DNA from: Candidatus Bathyarchaeota archaeon
Lineage (GTDB): Archaea; Thermoproteota; Bathyarchaeia; Bathyarchaeales; DTEX01
DNA length: 15,441 nucleotides
Assembly (NCBI GenBank): GCA_026414245.1
Contig: JAOAJJ010000010.1
Location: forward strand, 1-15,441
Reading direction: 5' to 3'
The translations under genes and the position numbers were made by a program. Position 1 is the first letter of the stretch, and each line of letters opens with the position of its first letter. Shown in pieces: positions 5,471-13,231 of the stretch. The notes under the pieces were generated by a model. That model saw only the letters and a program-made list of their open reading frames with translations. It did no database searches and had not been told where the DNA came from.

Positions 5471-6793
5471 TTAATCTTCAGCGTATGGTATAATGTACGG
5501 GCCCTCAGGTATAGCAATTATCTTTGCATCGTTCCTAACGATCCTGCGTGCTTCCTCAATAGCCTCCTCAGGGCTTGAGGAGGGGATCATATGCATCTCC
5601 TCGATCACGCTATGCTTAACGTTCTTTGTTACAATAATGACCCTCATTTCCCTAAGTATTCTCGCCATTATCTGAGCTTGCCATTGATCTTTAATCGGCT
5701 CTTCCCGCCTTATCCTCTCCAAAACTTCATCCGGAGTTTTAGCCTCAGCCATAAGATGATAGAACTCTTCATGCCCTCTACCTACACCATCAACGCATTC
5801 AGCGAACACCACTATGACCCCACCCTTCTTAACAACGAGTTCTCCGGTCGCCATACCTTTAACAGCCTGGTAAAGGTCTCTGTCGAGGGGATAACCCCCA
5901 TTACTCGTCACAACGATATCTGCTTTCGCAGGCGACTTAACTCTAATATACTTGTCTAGAAAGCGCACGCCCGTTAAATGGGCTTTAAACACATCTCCCG
6001 CGAAGGCTCTTGTAACCCTATGCCTCTTATCGATAACAACGTTAACCATATACATTTGTCTCCGAATCATCTTCACGGCTTCAACCATATCCTCATGTAT
6101 AGGGTTACCTTCAAGAAAACCGTAGCGTGCATATGGATGCATTATCATATTGAAACCATGGTTGTTGAAGATCGCCTCCCTGCCGGCTACTCCAGGCAGT
6201 ATCGCTTTTCTTCCACCACTATAGCCGGCGAAGAAGTGCGGTTCAATGAGCCCCGTAAGTATTATGAGGTCTGAGTCGATTATTTGCCGGTTAACAGACA
6301 GCTTTGTTCCGAAAGACGTTTTACCGATATACGTGAGGTCATCTTCCCTCTCAGCGTCATGGTCTACAACATTTACCTCCTCAACGATATCTTTGCCGAG
6401 AAACTCTAAAGCCAGTTCCCTCGGAGCCGGTTTATGAAGCCCGTAAGCTATTAGAACCTTTATCCCCTCGGATTTCACACCAGCATCCTTAAGGGATTCA
6501 ATTATCGGTGGGAGAAGAATCCTGTTCGGCGTAGCTCTCGTATAATCGCTTACGATAATACATATGCTCCGCTTGCTTGAGGAGGCTTCCATCAACCTAT
6601 CGCATCCTATAGGATTATTCAGCGCTTCCTGAACCGCTCTAAACTCGTTAATTTCGCCATTAAAATCTCGGGATCGTAAAATAGCTAAGACTTTCCCATC
6701 CGGCAGATCCAAATCGATCAGGGTTTTACCGTACGGTATAAAGACTATCATTGTTGAAGCAGCCCGAACAGCGGATAGTTTATCTAGACGCAA
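5471..6793 (-). CDS. LarA-family nickel-pincer hydroxyacid racemase/epimerase
   Basis: 440 residues, the LarA fold. Conserved blocks are SDYTRATPN (82-90), AYGLHKP (116-122), LIEPHFFAGYSGGRKAILPG (182-201), FNNHGFN (209-215) and DRDLYQAVKGM. H120, H186, K196 and H212 sit at a constant +12 offset from His108, His174, Lys184 and His200 of Lactobacillus LarA: the two catalytic histidines, the lysine holding the pyridinium thioamide/thiocarboxylate cofactor and the Ni ligand. The protein is therefore expected to carry nickel-pincer cofactor and racemise or epimerise a 2-hydroxyacid. The substrate is uncertain, as LarA homologs act on several acids. The TTG start follows AAAAAGGA 7 nt after the upstream kinase-like gene; Met15 (MIVFIPYGK) is a plausible later start. 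LarB, LarC and LarE, which build the cofactor, are not in the window. Confidence 0.9.
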   Translation of the reverse strand: MRLDKLSAVRAASTMIVFIPYGKTLIDLDLPDGKVLAILRSRDFNGEINEFRAVQEALNNPIGCDRLMEASSSKRSICIIVSDYTRATPNRILLPPIIESLKDAGVKSEGIKVLIAYGLHKPAPRELALEFLGKDIVEEVNVVDHDAEREDDLTYIGKTSFGTKLSVNRQIIDSDLIILTGLIEPHFFAGYSGGRKAILPGVAGREAIFNNHGFNMIMHPYARYGFLEGNPIHEDMVEAVKMIRRQMYMVNVVIDKRHRVTRAFAGDVFKAHLTGVRFLDKYIRVKSPAKADIVVTSNGGYPLDRDLYQAVKGMATGELVVKKGGVIVVFAECVDGVGRGHEEFYHLMAEAKTPDEVLERIRREEPIKDQWQAQIMARILREMRVIIVTKNVKHSVIEEMHMIPSSSPEEAIEEARRIVRNDAKIIAIPEGPYIIPYAED

Positions 6794-6800
6794 TCCTTTT

Positions 6801-7322
6801 TTAGGATGAGTGCATTGTCGACAAGCCCTTAATAACGTCAGCTATTATGTCGGCCACTCTGGCAAAAGTCTTCGCATTTGTCCTTATTGAGAAGTCGAAG
6901 TCCTCTGAGGAGACGCAGTCTTTATTAAAGAACCTTTTAATAATGCTGTTGCGATCCCTATCGCTTCTCTCAACATCTTCACGTGCTTCATCTAGGGGTA
7001 TCCCGCGTCTGCTGGCTACGTGTCTAACCCTCTCCTCGAATGAGGTGTTTAAGAAGACTTTTATTACATCCTTTCTGTCAAGTAGGAAGAAGGCGGATCT
7101 ACCCTCAATTATTATGTTGTCTCTCTGCCGCAAAATCTCTTCGAGCTTATTCTTTATGATAAGATCTATGTCAACTTCGCCGGATCTGTCCAGCGCCTCG
7201 AAATCCTTTATCATTCCGAGTATTCTACTCGTGTTTAAAATGTCGAGCCCAAACTTTCCGGCAAGTATCTCAGCAACCTCAGTGCATCCTGAACCTAGAT
7301 AGCCGCATATCACTACCTTCAT
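6801..7322 (-). CDS. Cytidylate-kinase-like P-loop protein
   Basis: 173 residues. It has an N-terminal P-loop region CGYLGSGCTEVAEILAGKFG (6-25), then IIIEGRSAFFLL (74-85, Walker-B-like strand), FLNTSFEERVRHVASRRG (LID/NMP-kinase-like helix), and DFDFSIRTN near the end, a typical NMP-kinase closing motif. The P-loop reads GxxGSGCT, with Cys13 where nucleoside monophosphate kinases have Lys. Loss of that lysine (GSGG or similar) also occurs in the 'cytidylate kinase-like' family, whose substrate is unclear, so I do not call it cmk. The ATG has GGGGAGGAT upstream. The LarA-family gene follows 7 nt after the stop, so the two are probably co-transcribed; a functional link is only inferred. Confidence 0.7.
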   Translation of the reverse strand: MKVVICGYLGSGCTEVAEILAGKFGLDILNTSRILGMIKDFEALDRSGEVDIDLIIKNKLEEILRQRDNIIIEGRSAFFLLDRKDVIKVFLNTSFEERVRHVASRRGIPLDEAREDVERSDRDRNSIIKRFFNKDCVSSEDFDFSIRTNAKTFARVADIIADVIKGLSTMHSS

Positions 7323-7350
7323 AACTTAATCCTCCCCGAAATGTTGAAAG

Positions 7351-7402
7351 ATTTCCAAAAAATACTGAATTGGGAAAGCGTTAATAAGCTTTAATTTCCA
7401 AA
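7351..7402. repeat. Two copies of ATTTCCAAA in the gltX/kinase gap
   Basis: ATTTCCAAA occurs exactly at 7351-7359 and 7394-7402, 43 nt apart (four helical turns), ahead of the kinase-LarA pair on the minus strand. It could be a paired regulator site; in AT-rich DNA chance is not excluded. Confidence 0.3.
7357..7362 (-). terminator. Possible oligo-T terminator downstream of gltX
   Basis: On the minus strand, T6 within GTATTTTTTGG lies about 67 nt after the gltX stop codon, the first T-run of that length downstream. The distance is long and the same segment may belong to the promoter of the next gene. Confidence 0.25.
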
Positions 7403-7428
7403 CTCCCTTAATAACCTTTTTTGAGAAT

Positions 7429-9219
7429 CTATTTGTGGGCGAAGAAGACTATGATCCTTTCACCCACACTATCAACTCTAACGAAGCCGAAACGCTCAAA
7501 TTGAACAACCCTATCCACCGAAACAGCCCTAAAAGACTCTTCAACTAAGCCGCTCAAAACAGAATTATCGGGCATAAAAACATCGCATGGCAACCCATTC
7601 CCCTCAGGAAGCCAGTGTATCAGCGGCGCACCAACCTTCTTAGCGTCGTAATACGACTCGCTGTGAAATGATGCGTCTATGTGATCCTTGCCAGCATACA
7701 CTATCTCCACATTAAAGAGCCCCATTAAGCGCACGATCCCGCCGGACTCCATCTTCCCAGCGTCCTGGCTGGATACCAGAAAGCTGAGGGAGCCTTCAAC
7801 AGGCTTTATATGAAAGGTTCTGTAGCCCCTTTCAGTGTGATCTGGATGTAAAGGTATTTGCGCCGTAAACTCCCTATTAACACCTCTAACAATCATCTTA
7901 ACCGGATTCCACACAAAGAAATACCTGTCAGCTACCGAATCAATTATCTTCCTATTGTAGGCATATAGGTTATCCCAGCTTATAGTTATGTCAGCCGGCC
8001 TAGGCCCTATATCGATTATAAGTCTCCTTATGGCTTCAGGCATTATACCCCTACGTTTAAGGGCTAGAAAAGTCGCCAGCCTCGGATCATCCCAGCCTTT
8101 ATAGAGTCCTTCTCTAACACCCTTAACTATCTTGGATTTGCTTAGCGAGGCGCCTTCAATTTTAAGTCTTCCGTAATGTATCGCTTCTGGATAAGCCCAG
8201 CCAAAATACCTGTATAAATACTTTTGCCTCTCCTGGTTTGTTAAGTGTTCTTTTCCGCGTATAATGTGGGTTACCTCCATTAAGTGATCATCTATTCCAC
8301 ATGCAAAATTATATAGGGGCCAAACACGATACTTTGATCCAACCCTCGGATGGGGATGCCGCCTAGTATCTATTATTCTGAAGGCTGGCCAATCTCTAAC
8401 GGCGGGGTTTGGGTGGCTTAAGTCGGTTTTTATGCGCATAACCGCCTCGCCCTCACCGTAGGCTCCGCTCAACATGGATTCCCATCGGCGCAGATTATCT
8501 TCCGGTGTTAGCCCTCTACACGCGCAGGGTTCGCCGGCCATAACCCTCCTATGAAAATCCTCAGACTTACATGTGCAGATATATGCGTAGCCGTCTCTAA
8601 GCAGTTTTTCCGCGTATTCGTAATAGATCTCTATTCTGTCGCTCTGAATATACTCTTTGTCTGGAACGCATTCCAGCCACTCTAAATCCTTCCTAATTAA
8701 ATCCATGAATTGCAGCGAGGATTTTTTAAGCCTCGGATCAGTGTCTTCAAATCTCAATATGAAAATGCCATTATACATACGTGCATACTCGTGGCAAAGT
8801 ATTATCGCTCTAGCCGAACCAAGGTGGAGAACACAGTCGGGGTTAGGTGCAAACCGAGTTACAACACGGGCATACTTGTCAACATTCGGTAGCGGTGGAA
8901 GAACCTTCTCCAAGCCCTTCTCACGCGCACGCTCCATTGCCAAGGCTTCAGGCCACAGCGCTTCCAGCATCCTCTTCTGCTCTTCAAGAGGTATGCTGTT
9001 AACTTCCTGAACAATGTTGTCCACTATGGTTAGAATCTCCCTAGCCATGCTTCTGAGCTCAGGCTTCTCGCCGAATAGTTTACCTAGAACCGGCTTGCTC
9101 TGCGCCTTTCCACCATAAGAGACAGCGTTTAATAAAGCCAGTTTCCTCACGGTTTCCTTAATAGAGCTTAAATCCACTGTCTGAGCGTTCAAGGCGGGTA
9201 TCTCTCCAAGCGGCTTCAC
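7429..9219 (-). CDS. gltX: Glutamyl-tRNA synthetase, archaeal type
   Basis: 596 residues, class I synthetase of the archaeal/GlnRS-like subfamily. An archaeal N-terminal helical region (about 20-115) precedes the catalytic fold. The HIGH-equivalent is HLGS at 132-135 in RFAPNPDCVLHLGSARA; crenarchaeal enzymes show similar HLGN forms. Zinc-binding cysteines are C215, C217, C232 and C234. KMSKS is represented by SLSKS at 358-362, and a GlnRS-like beta-barrel anticodon-binding part fills about 440-596. It charges tRNA-Glu and, in archaea lacking GlnRS, probably mischarges tRNA-Gln for GatDE. It lies 5 nt after the prenyl synthase gene. GTG9219 has no clear SD; TTG at 9192, with GGAGAG 9 nt upstream, is a good alternative and would remove nine residues. 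Confidence 0.95.
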   Translation of the reverse strand: MKPLGEIPALNAQTVDLSSIKETVRKLALLNAVSYGGKAQSKPVLGKLFGEKPELRSMAREILTIVDNIVQEVNSIPLEEQKRMLEALWPEALAMERAREKGLEKVLPPLPNVDKYARVVTRFAPNPDCVLHLGSARAIILCHEYARMYNGIFILRFEDTDPRLKKSSLQFMDLIRKDLEWLECVPDKEYIQSDRIEIYYEYAEKLLRDGYAYICTCKSEDFHRRVMAGEPCACRGLTPEDNLRRWESMLSGAYGEGEAVMRIKTDLSHPNPAVRDWPAFRIIDTRRHPHPRVGSKYRVWPLYNFACGIDDHLMEVTHIIRGKEHLTNQERQKYLYRYFGWAYPEAIHYGRLKIEGASLSKSKIVKGVREGLYKGWDDPRLATFLALKRRGIMPEAIRRLIIDIGPRPADITISWDNLYAYNRKIIDSVADRYFFVWNPVKMIVRGVNREFTAQIPLHPDHTERGYRTFHIKPVEGSLSFLVSSQDAGKMESGGIVRLMGLFNVEIVYAGKDHIDASFHSESYYDAKKVGAPLIHWLPEGNGLPCDVFMPDNSVLSGLVEESFRAVSVDRVVQFERFGFVRVDSVGERIIVFFAHK

Positions 9220-9224
9220 TTGAA

Positions 9225-10313
9225 CTAAATCTTTCTCTGGATAAGATATTCTGCCAGCATCTTAATCTTTTCCTTTGCTTCGGATTCAGGTAGAAGGTTT
9301 TCTATCATCTTCCAGCTATCCTCAACCATTTTTGACGCAACCTGCTTAGCATACTCAACCGCCCCATACTTCTTAATTATCTCGATAGCCTTCTTCCTTA
9401 AGGCTTCGTCCCGCGTGTGCATGCTAAGTATTCTCAGCAGCTCCTCTCTATCATTTCTATCAGCCTTTCTCAGGGCGTGAAGCACCATTAAAGTTATCTT
9501 GCCCTCGGTTATATCCATTCCTAAGCCGCCCTTCCCCTTAGCGAACTCCTCACCCACAATATCCAGAATATCGTCTTGTATCTGGAAGGAAACCCCTATC
9601 GACTCCGCGAAGAACCCTATTTTCTCAACAACCTCTTCGCTTGAGCCGGCTAAAACAGCAGCCATCTTAGCAGCCATCCTAGCGAGCGTGCCAGTCTTAT
9701 AGGCGCACATCTGCAGATAATGCTCTTCAGTTAGGTTCTCCGCTTGAACCAGCCACCTATGCCAAGCTATGTCTATCGCTTGCCCGAGGCTTAGGTTAGC
9801 CATCTCATGCACATATATCTGGTAAAGCCTCCTAGCTTTTTCAGCCGATATCTTACCGCCCTTCTCGCTTAGAACTATCATGGGCAGAAAGTACATTGCC
9901 TGCGAGAGGTTTATGGCTATATCCAGCCCGAAAATCTTGTATGTGCAGGGTTTACCCCTCCTCATATCGGATGAATCCTCAATATCGTCCGCTATCAGCG
10001 TACCATTATGGATAACCTCCGGTATTATTGCGAAGTCTAACGCATCCTCCAAATCGCTTCCGCCTAAAGCCTCATATACCAGCAGGAAGAGGGCGGGGCG
10101 CCAGCGCTTACCACCCCTATCGAGGAAATCCCATAGCGGTTCACTCACAGCCTTGTTTAACGCTTCAAAGTCTAGCCTATACCTTGGCGGAATAATCCTA
10201 AAGATCAATGACTCCTCGGAGAGTATTCGCGGCAGATATTTTTCAATCCGCTCATTTATTATCTTAGCTTTCTCCTCTAGGAAGCTCTCTATATCTAATT
10301 GAGCCCCATTCAC
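9225..10313 (-). CDS. idsA: Trans-polyprenyl diphosphate synthase (GGPP or longer)
   Basis: 362 residues, all-alpha prenyltransferase. It shows GGKRWRP (67-73), the first Asp-rich motif DDIED (109-113) followed by RRGKP, YKTGTLAR (205-212), FQIQDDILD with the second Asp-rich motif DDILD (247-251), and KGGLGMDITEGK. It extends allylic diphosphates with IPP to make precursors of archaeal ether lipids. At position -5 before the first Asp motif, where geranylgeranyl- and farnesyl-forming enzymes often carry an aromatic residue, there is G104; the protein is also longer than the usual ~325. A longer product (C25 or more) is possible. The GTG start directly follows the fni stop codon, with AGGAGGAGGAT (10318-10328) in the end of fni as SD. 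Confidence 0.9.
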   Translation of the reverse strand: MNGAQLDIESFLEEKAKIINERIEKYLPRILSEESLIFRIIPPRYRLDFEALNKAVSEPLWDFLDRGGKRWRPALFLLVYEALGGSDLEDALDFAIIPEVIHNGTLIADDIEDSSDMRRGKPCTYKIFGLDIAINLSQAMYFLPMIVLSEKGGKISAEKARRLYQIYVHEMANLSLGQAIDIAWHRWLVQAENLTEEHYLQMCAYKTGTLARMAAKMAAVLAGSSEEVVEKIGFFAESIGVSFQIQDDILDIVGEEFAKGKGGLGMDITEGKITLMVLHALRKADRNDREELLRILSMHTRDEALRKKAIEIIKKYGAVEYAKQVASKMVEDSWKMIENLLPESEAKEKIKMLAEYLIQRKI

Positions 10314-11411
10314 CTACATCCTCCTCCTAGCATATATCTCAGGGTTGAAGCCTCTGGCTCTAAGCCATTCAGCCGATCTCCCCAATATTACTAGAGGCGC
10401 CCTCTTCAATTTTTCTATTGAAGCTGCTCCCACCAGAAACATTATGCTTCTCAACTGGGTTATGAGCGAATTTAGAGCGCTCTTGGTTTCCTCATATCCC
10501 TTGGAGGCGGCGATGAGGATTGGTTTAGCGATGCCAGCCAGCGATGCTCCGAGCGCTATAGATTTAGCCACATCCAACCCTGATCTTATCCCGCCTGACG
10601 CTATAACCGGCAGCTTCACGCTCTGAATAACCTCAACTAAGCTTACAACTGTCGGTATGCCCCAATCCCACAGCATTAATCCAAGATCGCGGTTGAGATG
10701 AAAGCCTTGCTCAACAGCCCTATAGTATTCGACTGCAGCCCAGCTTGTTCCGCCGGCGCCGGCGACATCTATACATGCTACCCCAGCGTCCTCAAGCATT
10801 TTAGCGACCTCGGCGGATATGCCTCCACCAGTCTCCTTAACTATTATAGGTACATTTAGGCTGCCGGCTAACAACCCTATCTTATCTACTATTCCAGCGT
10901 AGATCTTCTCACCCTCAGGTTGAACCACCTCTTGCAACGGGTTTAGATGTATTGCCAGTGCGTCAGCCTCGATCATTTCGACTGCACGCTTTACCTTAGA
11001 AATACTGTTTTCCATTGTGAGCTGAGGGGCGCCTATGTTAGAGACCATGAAGGCTTTAGGGGCTTTCTCCCTAACGATCCTGTATGTTCGCTCTAGGCTG
11101 GGATCCTCAAGCGCTGCCCTCTGGCTTCCAACACCCATACCTAAGCCCAGTTCCTCAACCGCCTGAGCTATTGCGGCATTTATCTTCATGGACTCCTCTG
11201 TCCCGCCGGTCATACCCTCAACTATTATTGGGGCGGAAAAATTATGGTTTAAGAAAACGGTTTCGGTTCTCACATCATTCAGATTTAACTCTGGAAGAGC
11301 TTTATGTAGGAGGAAGACGTCTTCGAAGCCAGTCGTTATCTTCTTCGCCTCAACATCCCTCTCAAGGCATATTCTTATGTGATCACCCTTCCTATTAATT
11401 ATTCTGCCCAC
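10314..11411 (-). CDS. fni: Type II isopentenyl-diphosphate delta-isomerase
   Basis: 365 residues from the chosen start. This FMN- and NAD(P)H-dependent TIM barrel interconverts IPP and DMAPP. Seen are the N-terminal NRKGDHIRI, IIVEGMTGG, GMGVGSQRAAL, FMVSNIGAPQL, the catalytic HLNPLQEVVQPEG (Gln and Glu that bind Mg and protonate the substrate), IIVKETGGG, DVAGAGGTSWA, and the flavin phosphate loop ASGGIRSG. An in-frame GTG at 11462 would add 17 poorly conserved residues overlapping the kinase gene by 44 nt. GTG11411 is preferred because GGGTGGAGAT (11421-11430) sits upstream in the last codons of the kinase and the protein then starts just ahead of RKGDH, as in other members. It is part of the lipid operon and ends directly against the prenyl synthase gene. 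Confidence 0.95.
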   Translation of the reverse strand: MGRIINRKGDHIRICLERDVEAKKITTGFEDVFLLHKALPELNLNDVRTETVFLNHNFSAPIIVEGMTGGTEESMKINAAIAQAVEELGLGMGVGSQRAALEDPSLERTYRIVREKAPKAFMVSNIGAPQLTMENSISKVKRAVEMIEADALAIHLNPLQEVVQPEGEKIYAGIVDKIGLLAGSLNVPIIVKETGGGISAEVAKMLEDAGVACIDVAGAGGTSWAAVEYYRAVEQGFHLNRDLGLMLWDWGIPTVVSLVEVIQSVKLPVIASGGIRSGLDVAKSIALGASLAGIAKPILIAASKGYEETKSALNSLITQLRSIMFLVGAASIEKLKRAPLVILGRSAEWLRARGFNPEIYARRRM

Positions 11412-11418
11412 ACCCTCT

Positions 11419-12234
11419 CTATCTCCACCCTTTAACGATTCTTGTCCCAACGACGCTTTCACCCTTCAAGGCTCTATAAATGTTATTAGGTTTTAAAGCA
11501 TTCGTGATGATCACATCAATGCCCATAGCGGCCGGAACCGTCAGCTCAAGGATTTTCCCCATCATGCCGCCCGTCACATCAATAAACCTTGAGCCGCCAA
11601 CTCTACCCATCAAACTCTTCAAGTCGTCGATAGATATCTCAGAGATCATCTGCGCGTTGGGATCCGCCTTCGGGTCAGCCGTATATAAGCCGTCAACGTC
11701 AACCCCGACGATTATTCTATTGGCTTTAAATTCGATAGCCATCTTTGACACTATTTGGTCTCCTGAGAGTATTGTGAAGCCAGCATCGTAATCTAAGACC
11801 GCGTCGCCATAGAGGACTGGGATAAAGCCAAGCTCAACAGCGTGTCTCAGCGCATCCATGTGGAGACTATGGATTCTGCCGCTTTTAGTAACTATGAATG
11901 AGGAGGGCGCTAGGCTGAAAGCTGGAAGCCCGTTATTAAGCAGAGCTTCAACGACTAGAGTATTTAGTGAAATCATTGCGTTATGCGTTTTGGAGAAACC
12001 TATCATTTGAGTCGGCTCCTTAAAGCCGCTGGCAATACCGTATTCGGCGGCTATAGGATGCCCGAAACTGCCTCCCCCATGAACAATTATCAGCCGGAAT
12101 GGTTGAGCCTCTAGCGCCTCAGATATTTCTCTGGCAAGCCGCTCTATGACCTCCATGTTTGGCGTTAAAGCTTTATTCTTAAACGTTATAACTGACCCGC
12201 CGAGCTTAAGTAATATTAGATTATTGCTCCTCAA
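11419..12234 (-). CDS. ipk: Isopentenyl phosphate kinase
   Basis: 271 residues, amino-acid-kinase fold. It has ILLKLGGSVIT (7-17, with K10), the diagnostic HGGGSFGHP (52-60, with H59 as the catalytic histidine typical of IPK), VLYGDAVLD, ILSGDQIVSKMA and VDGLYTADPK. It phosphorylates isopentenyl phosphate to IPP, the last step of the archaeal mevalonate pathway in which decarboxylation precedes the second phosphorylation. TTG12234 overlaps the end of mevalonate kinase by 14 nt; GGGAAGG just upstream may serve as SD. A GAGGAG lies a few bases inside the gene, so the true start could be slightly later. The terminal Lys-Gly-Trp-Arg codons hold the fni SD. Confidence 0.94.
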   Translation of the reverse strand: MRSNNLILLKLGGSVITFKNKALTPNMEVIERLAREISEALEAQPFRLIIVHGGGSFGHPIAAEYGIASGFKEPTQMIGFSKTHNAMISLNTLVVEALLNNGLPAFSLAPSSFIVTKSGRIHSLHMDALRHAVELGFIPVLYGDAVLDYDAGFTILSGDQIVSKMAIEFKANRIIVGVDVDGLYTADPKADPNAQMISEISIDDLKSLMGRVGGSRFIDVTGGMMGKILELTVPAAMGIDVIITNALKPNNIYRALKGESVVGTRIVKGWR

Positions 12235-13213
12235 TTCTGACGCCTTCCCTACTCATACATGTTGTGAACGCTCTCCCACCTGCACCCTCAATAGCCTCCA
12301 CAATACGATTATCTTTTCCTGGAGGGGGCAATGCGATTATGCAGCCTCCCCCGCCGGCTCCAGTAAGCTTTGCGCCTAAGGCTCCAGCATTCCTAGCCGC
12401 ATAAACAAGCCTATCAATCATTTCGTTGGAGACACCTAAGGCGCATAGGAGAGCATGATTGATGTTCATTAGATCGCCTATAGCCTTAAGGTCACCACTC
12501 TGCAGAGCCTTAGCGCCCATCTTAACTATGGCTTCACCGGAATCCATTATCCTATCTATCACATCTGGGTAACGCTTCCTAACCTCGCTGACCCGTAGAA
12601 CCATTTCGCCTGTTACCCGCTTAATACATGTGTCGCCGACTACCAGCGGCAGATCCACCCCAGCGTCAAGGCGCCTTATGCCCTCTCCTCTATGATAAAT
12701 TATGAGGCCGCCGTAGGTTGATATCGCCGGATCAACGCCGGACGGGTTCTCATGGACTGTTCTCTCGGCTTCGAGTGCAACTCTAAAAATATCGTCTCCA
12801 CTTATATTTAGCTCGAGGAGTCTACCTACAGCTGCCGCCGAAGCCACGGAGACGGCTGCCGATGAACCCAGCCCGGCTGCAATCGGGATCGAGGATTCAA
12901 CCTCTATTCTGACCCCCACATTATTTTCATCTGCAAGCGACATAATTTTTCTGGCTGCAACATATATTGGCAGAAGCTTCTCCCAAACCTCTAGTCCTCC
13001 CAGGATCGGCTGATAGGCTCCATCAACCGTGAATGATCCGAATGCCCGCATAGATTTAGATTCAATAATTATTTTTCCGCCGCTCTCCGGCTTCGCCGTG
13101 GCGTAAGCCCTTAAATTTATCGCCATAACTATGGCTGGCTTACCATGGACAACAAAGTGCTCACCGAATAAGATAGCCTTCGCAGGGGCTGAAGCCCTAG
13201 ATAGGTTCTTCAA
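12221..13213 (-). CDS. mvk: Mevalonate kinase
   Basis: 330 residues, GHMP-kinase family. The N-terminus APAKAILFGEHFVVHGKPAIV (9-29) is typical of mevalonate kinases and holds the catalytic-site lysine K12. The phosphate loop is PIAAGLGSSAAVSVA (110-124), NPSGVDPAIS (156-165) contains the catalytic Asp D161, and KLTGAGGGGCIIAL is GHMP motif 3. It makes 5-phosphomevalonate from mevalonate and ATP and is often inhibited by prenyl diphosphates in other organisms. The start is TTG, 18 nt after the MEMO-family gene, preceded by AAAGGGGCCCC, a weak SD that includes an 8-bp palindrome. It overlaps the kinase gene that follows. Confidence 0.95.
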   Translation of the reverse strand: MKNLSRASAPAKAILFGEHFVVHGKPAIVMAINLRAYATAKPESGGKIIIESKSMRAFGSFTVDGAYQPILGGLEVWEKLLPIYVAARKIMSLADENNVGVRIEVESSIPIAAGLGSSAAVSVASAAAVGRLLELNISGDDIFRVALEAERTVHENPSGVDPAISTYGGLIIYHRGEGIRRLDAGVDLPLVVGDTCIKRVTGEMVLRVSEVRKRYPDVIDRIMDSGEAIVKMGAKALQSGDLKAIGDLMNINHALLCALGVSNEMIDRLVYAARNAGALGAKLTGAGGGGCIIALPPPGKDNRIVEAIEGAGGRAFTTCMSREGVRIEEQ

Positions 13214-13231
13214 ATAGGGGCCCCTTTTCCC

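Noticed and set aside
5493..6437. Several long plus-strand frames opposite the LarA gene
   Set aside because: They are antisense to a well-conserved enzyme, have low-complexity or unfamiliar composition, and show no family match.
11412..11462. GTG11462 start for the IPP isomerase
   Set aside because: It would overlap the kinase gene by 44 nt and add unconserved residues; the SD at 11421-11430 points to GTG11411.
13214..13231. GGGGCCCC 8-bp palindrome between the MEMO gene and mvk
   Set aside because: Within an 18-nt intergenic spacer in an operon; the G run more simply serves as a weak SD, and short GC palindromes arise by chance.
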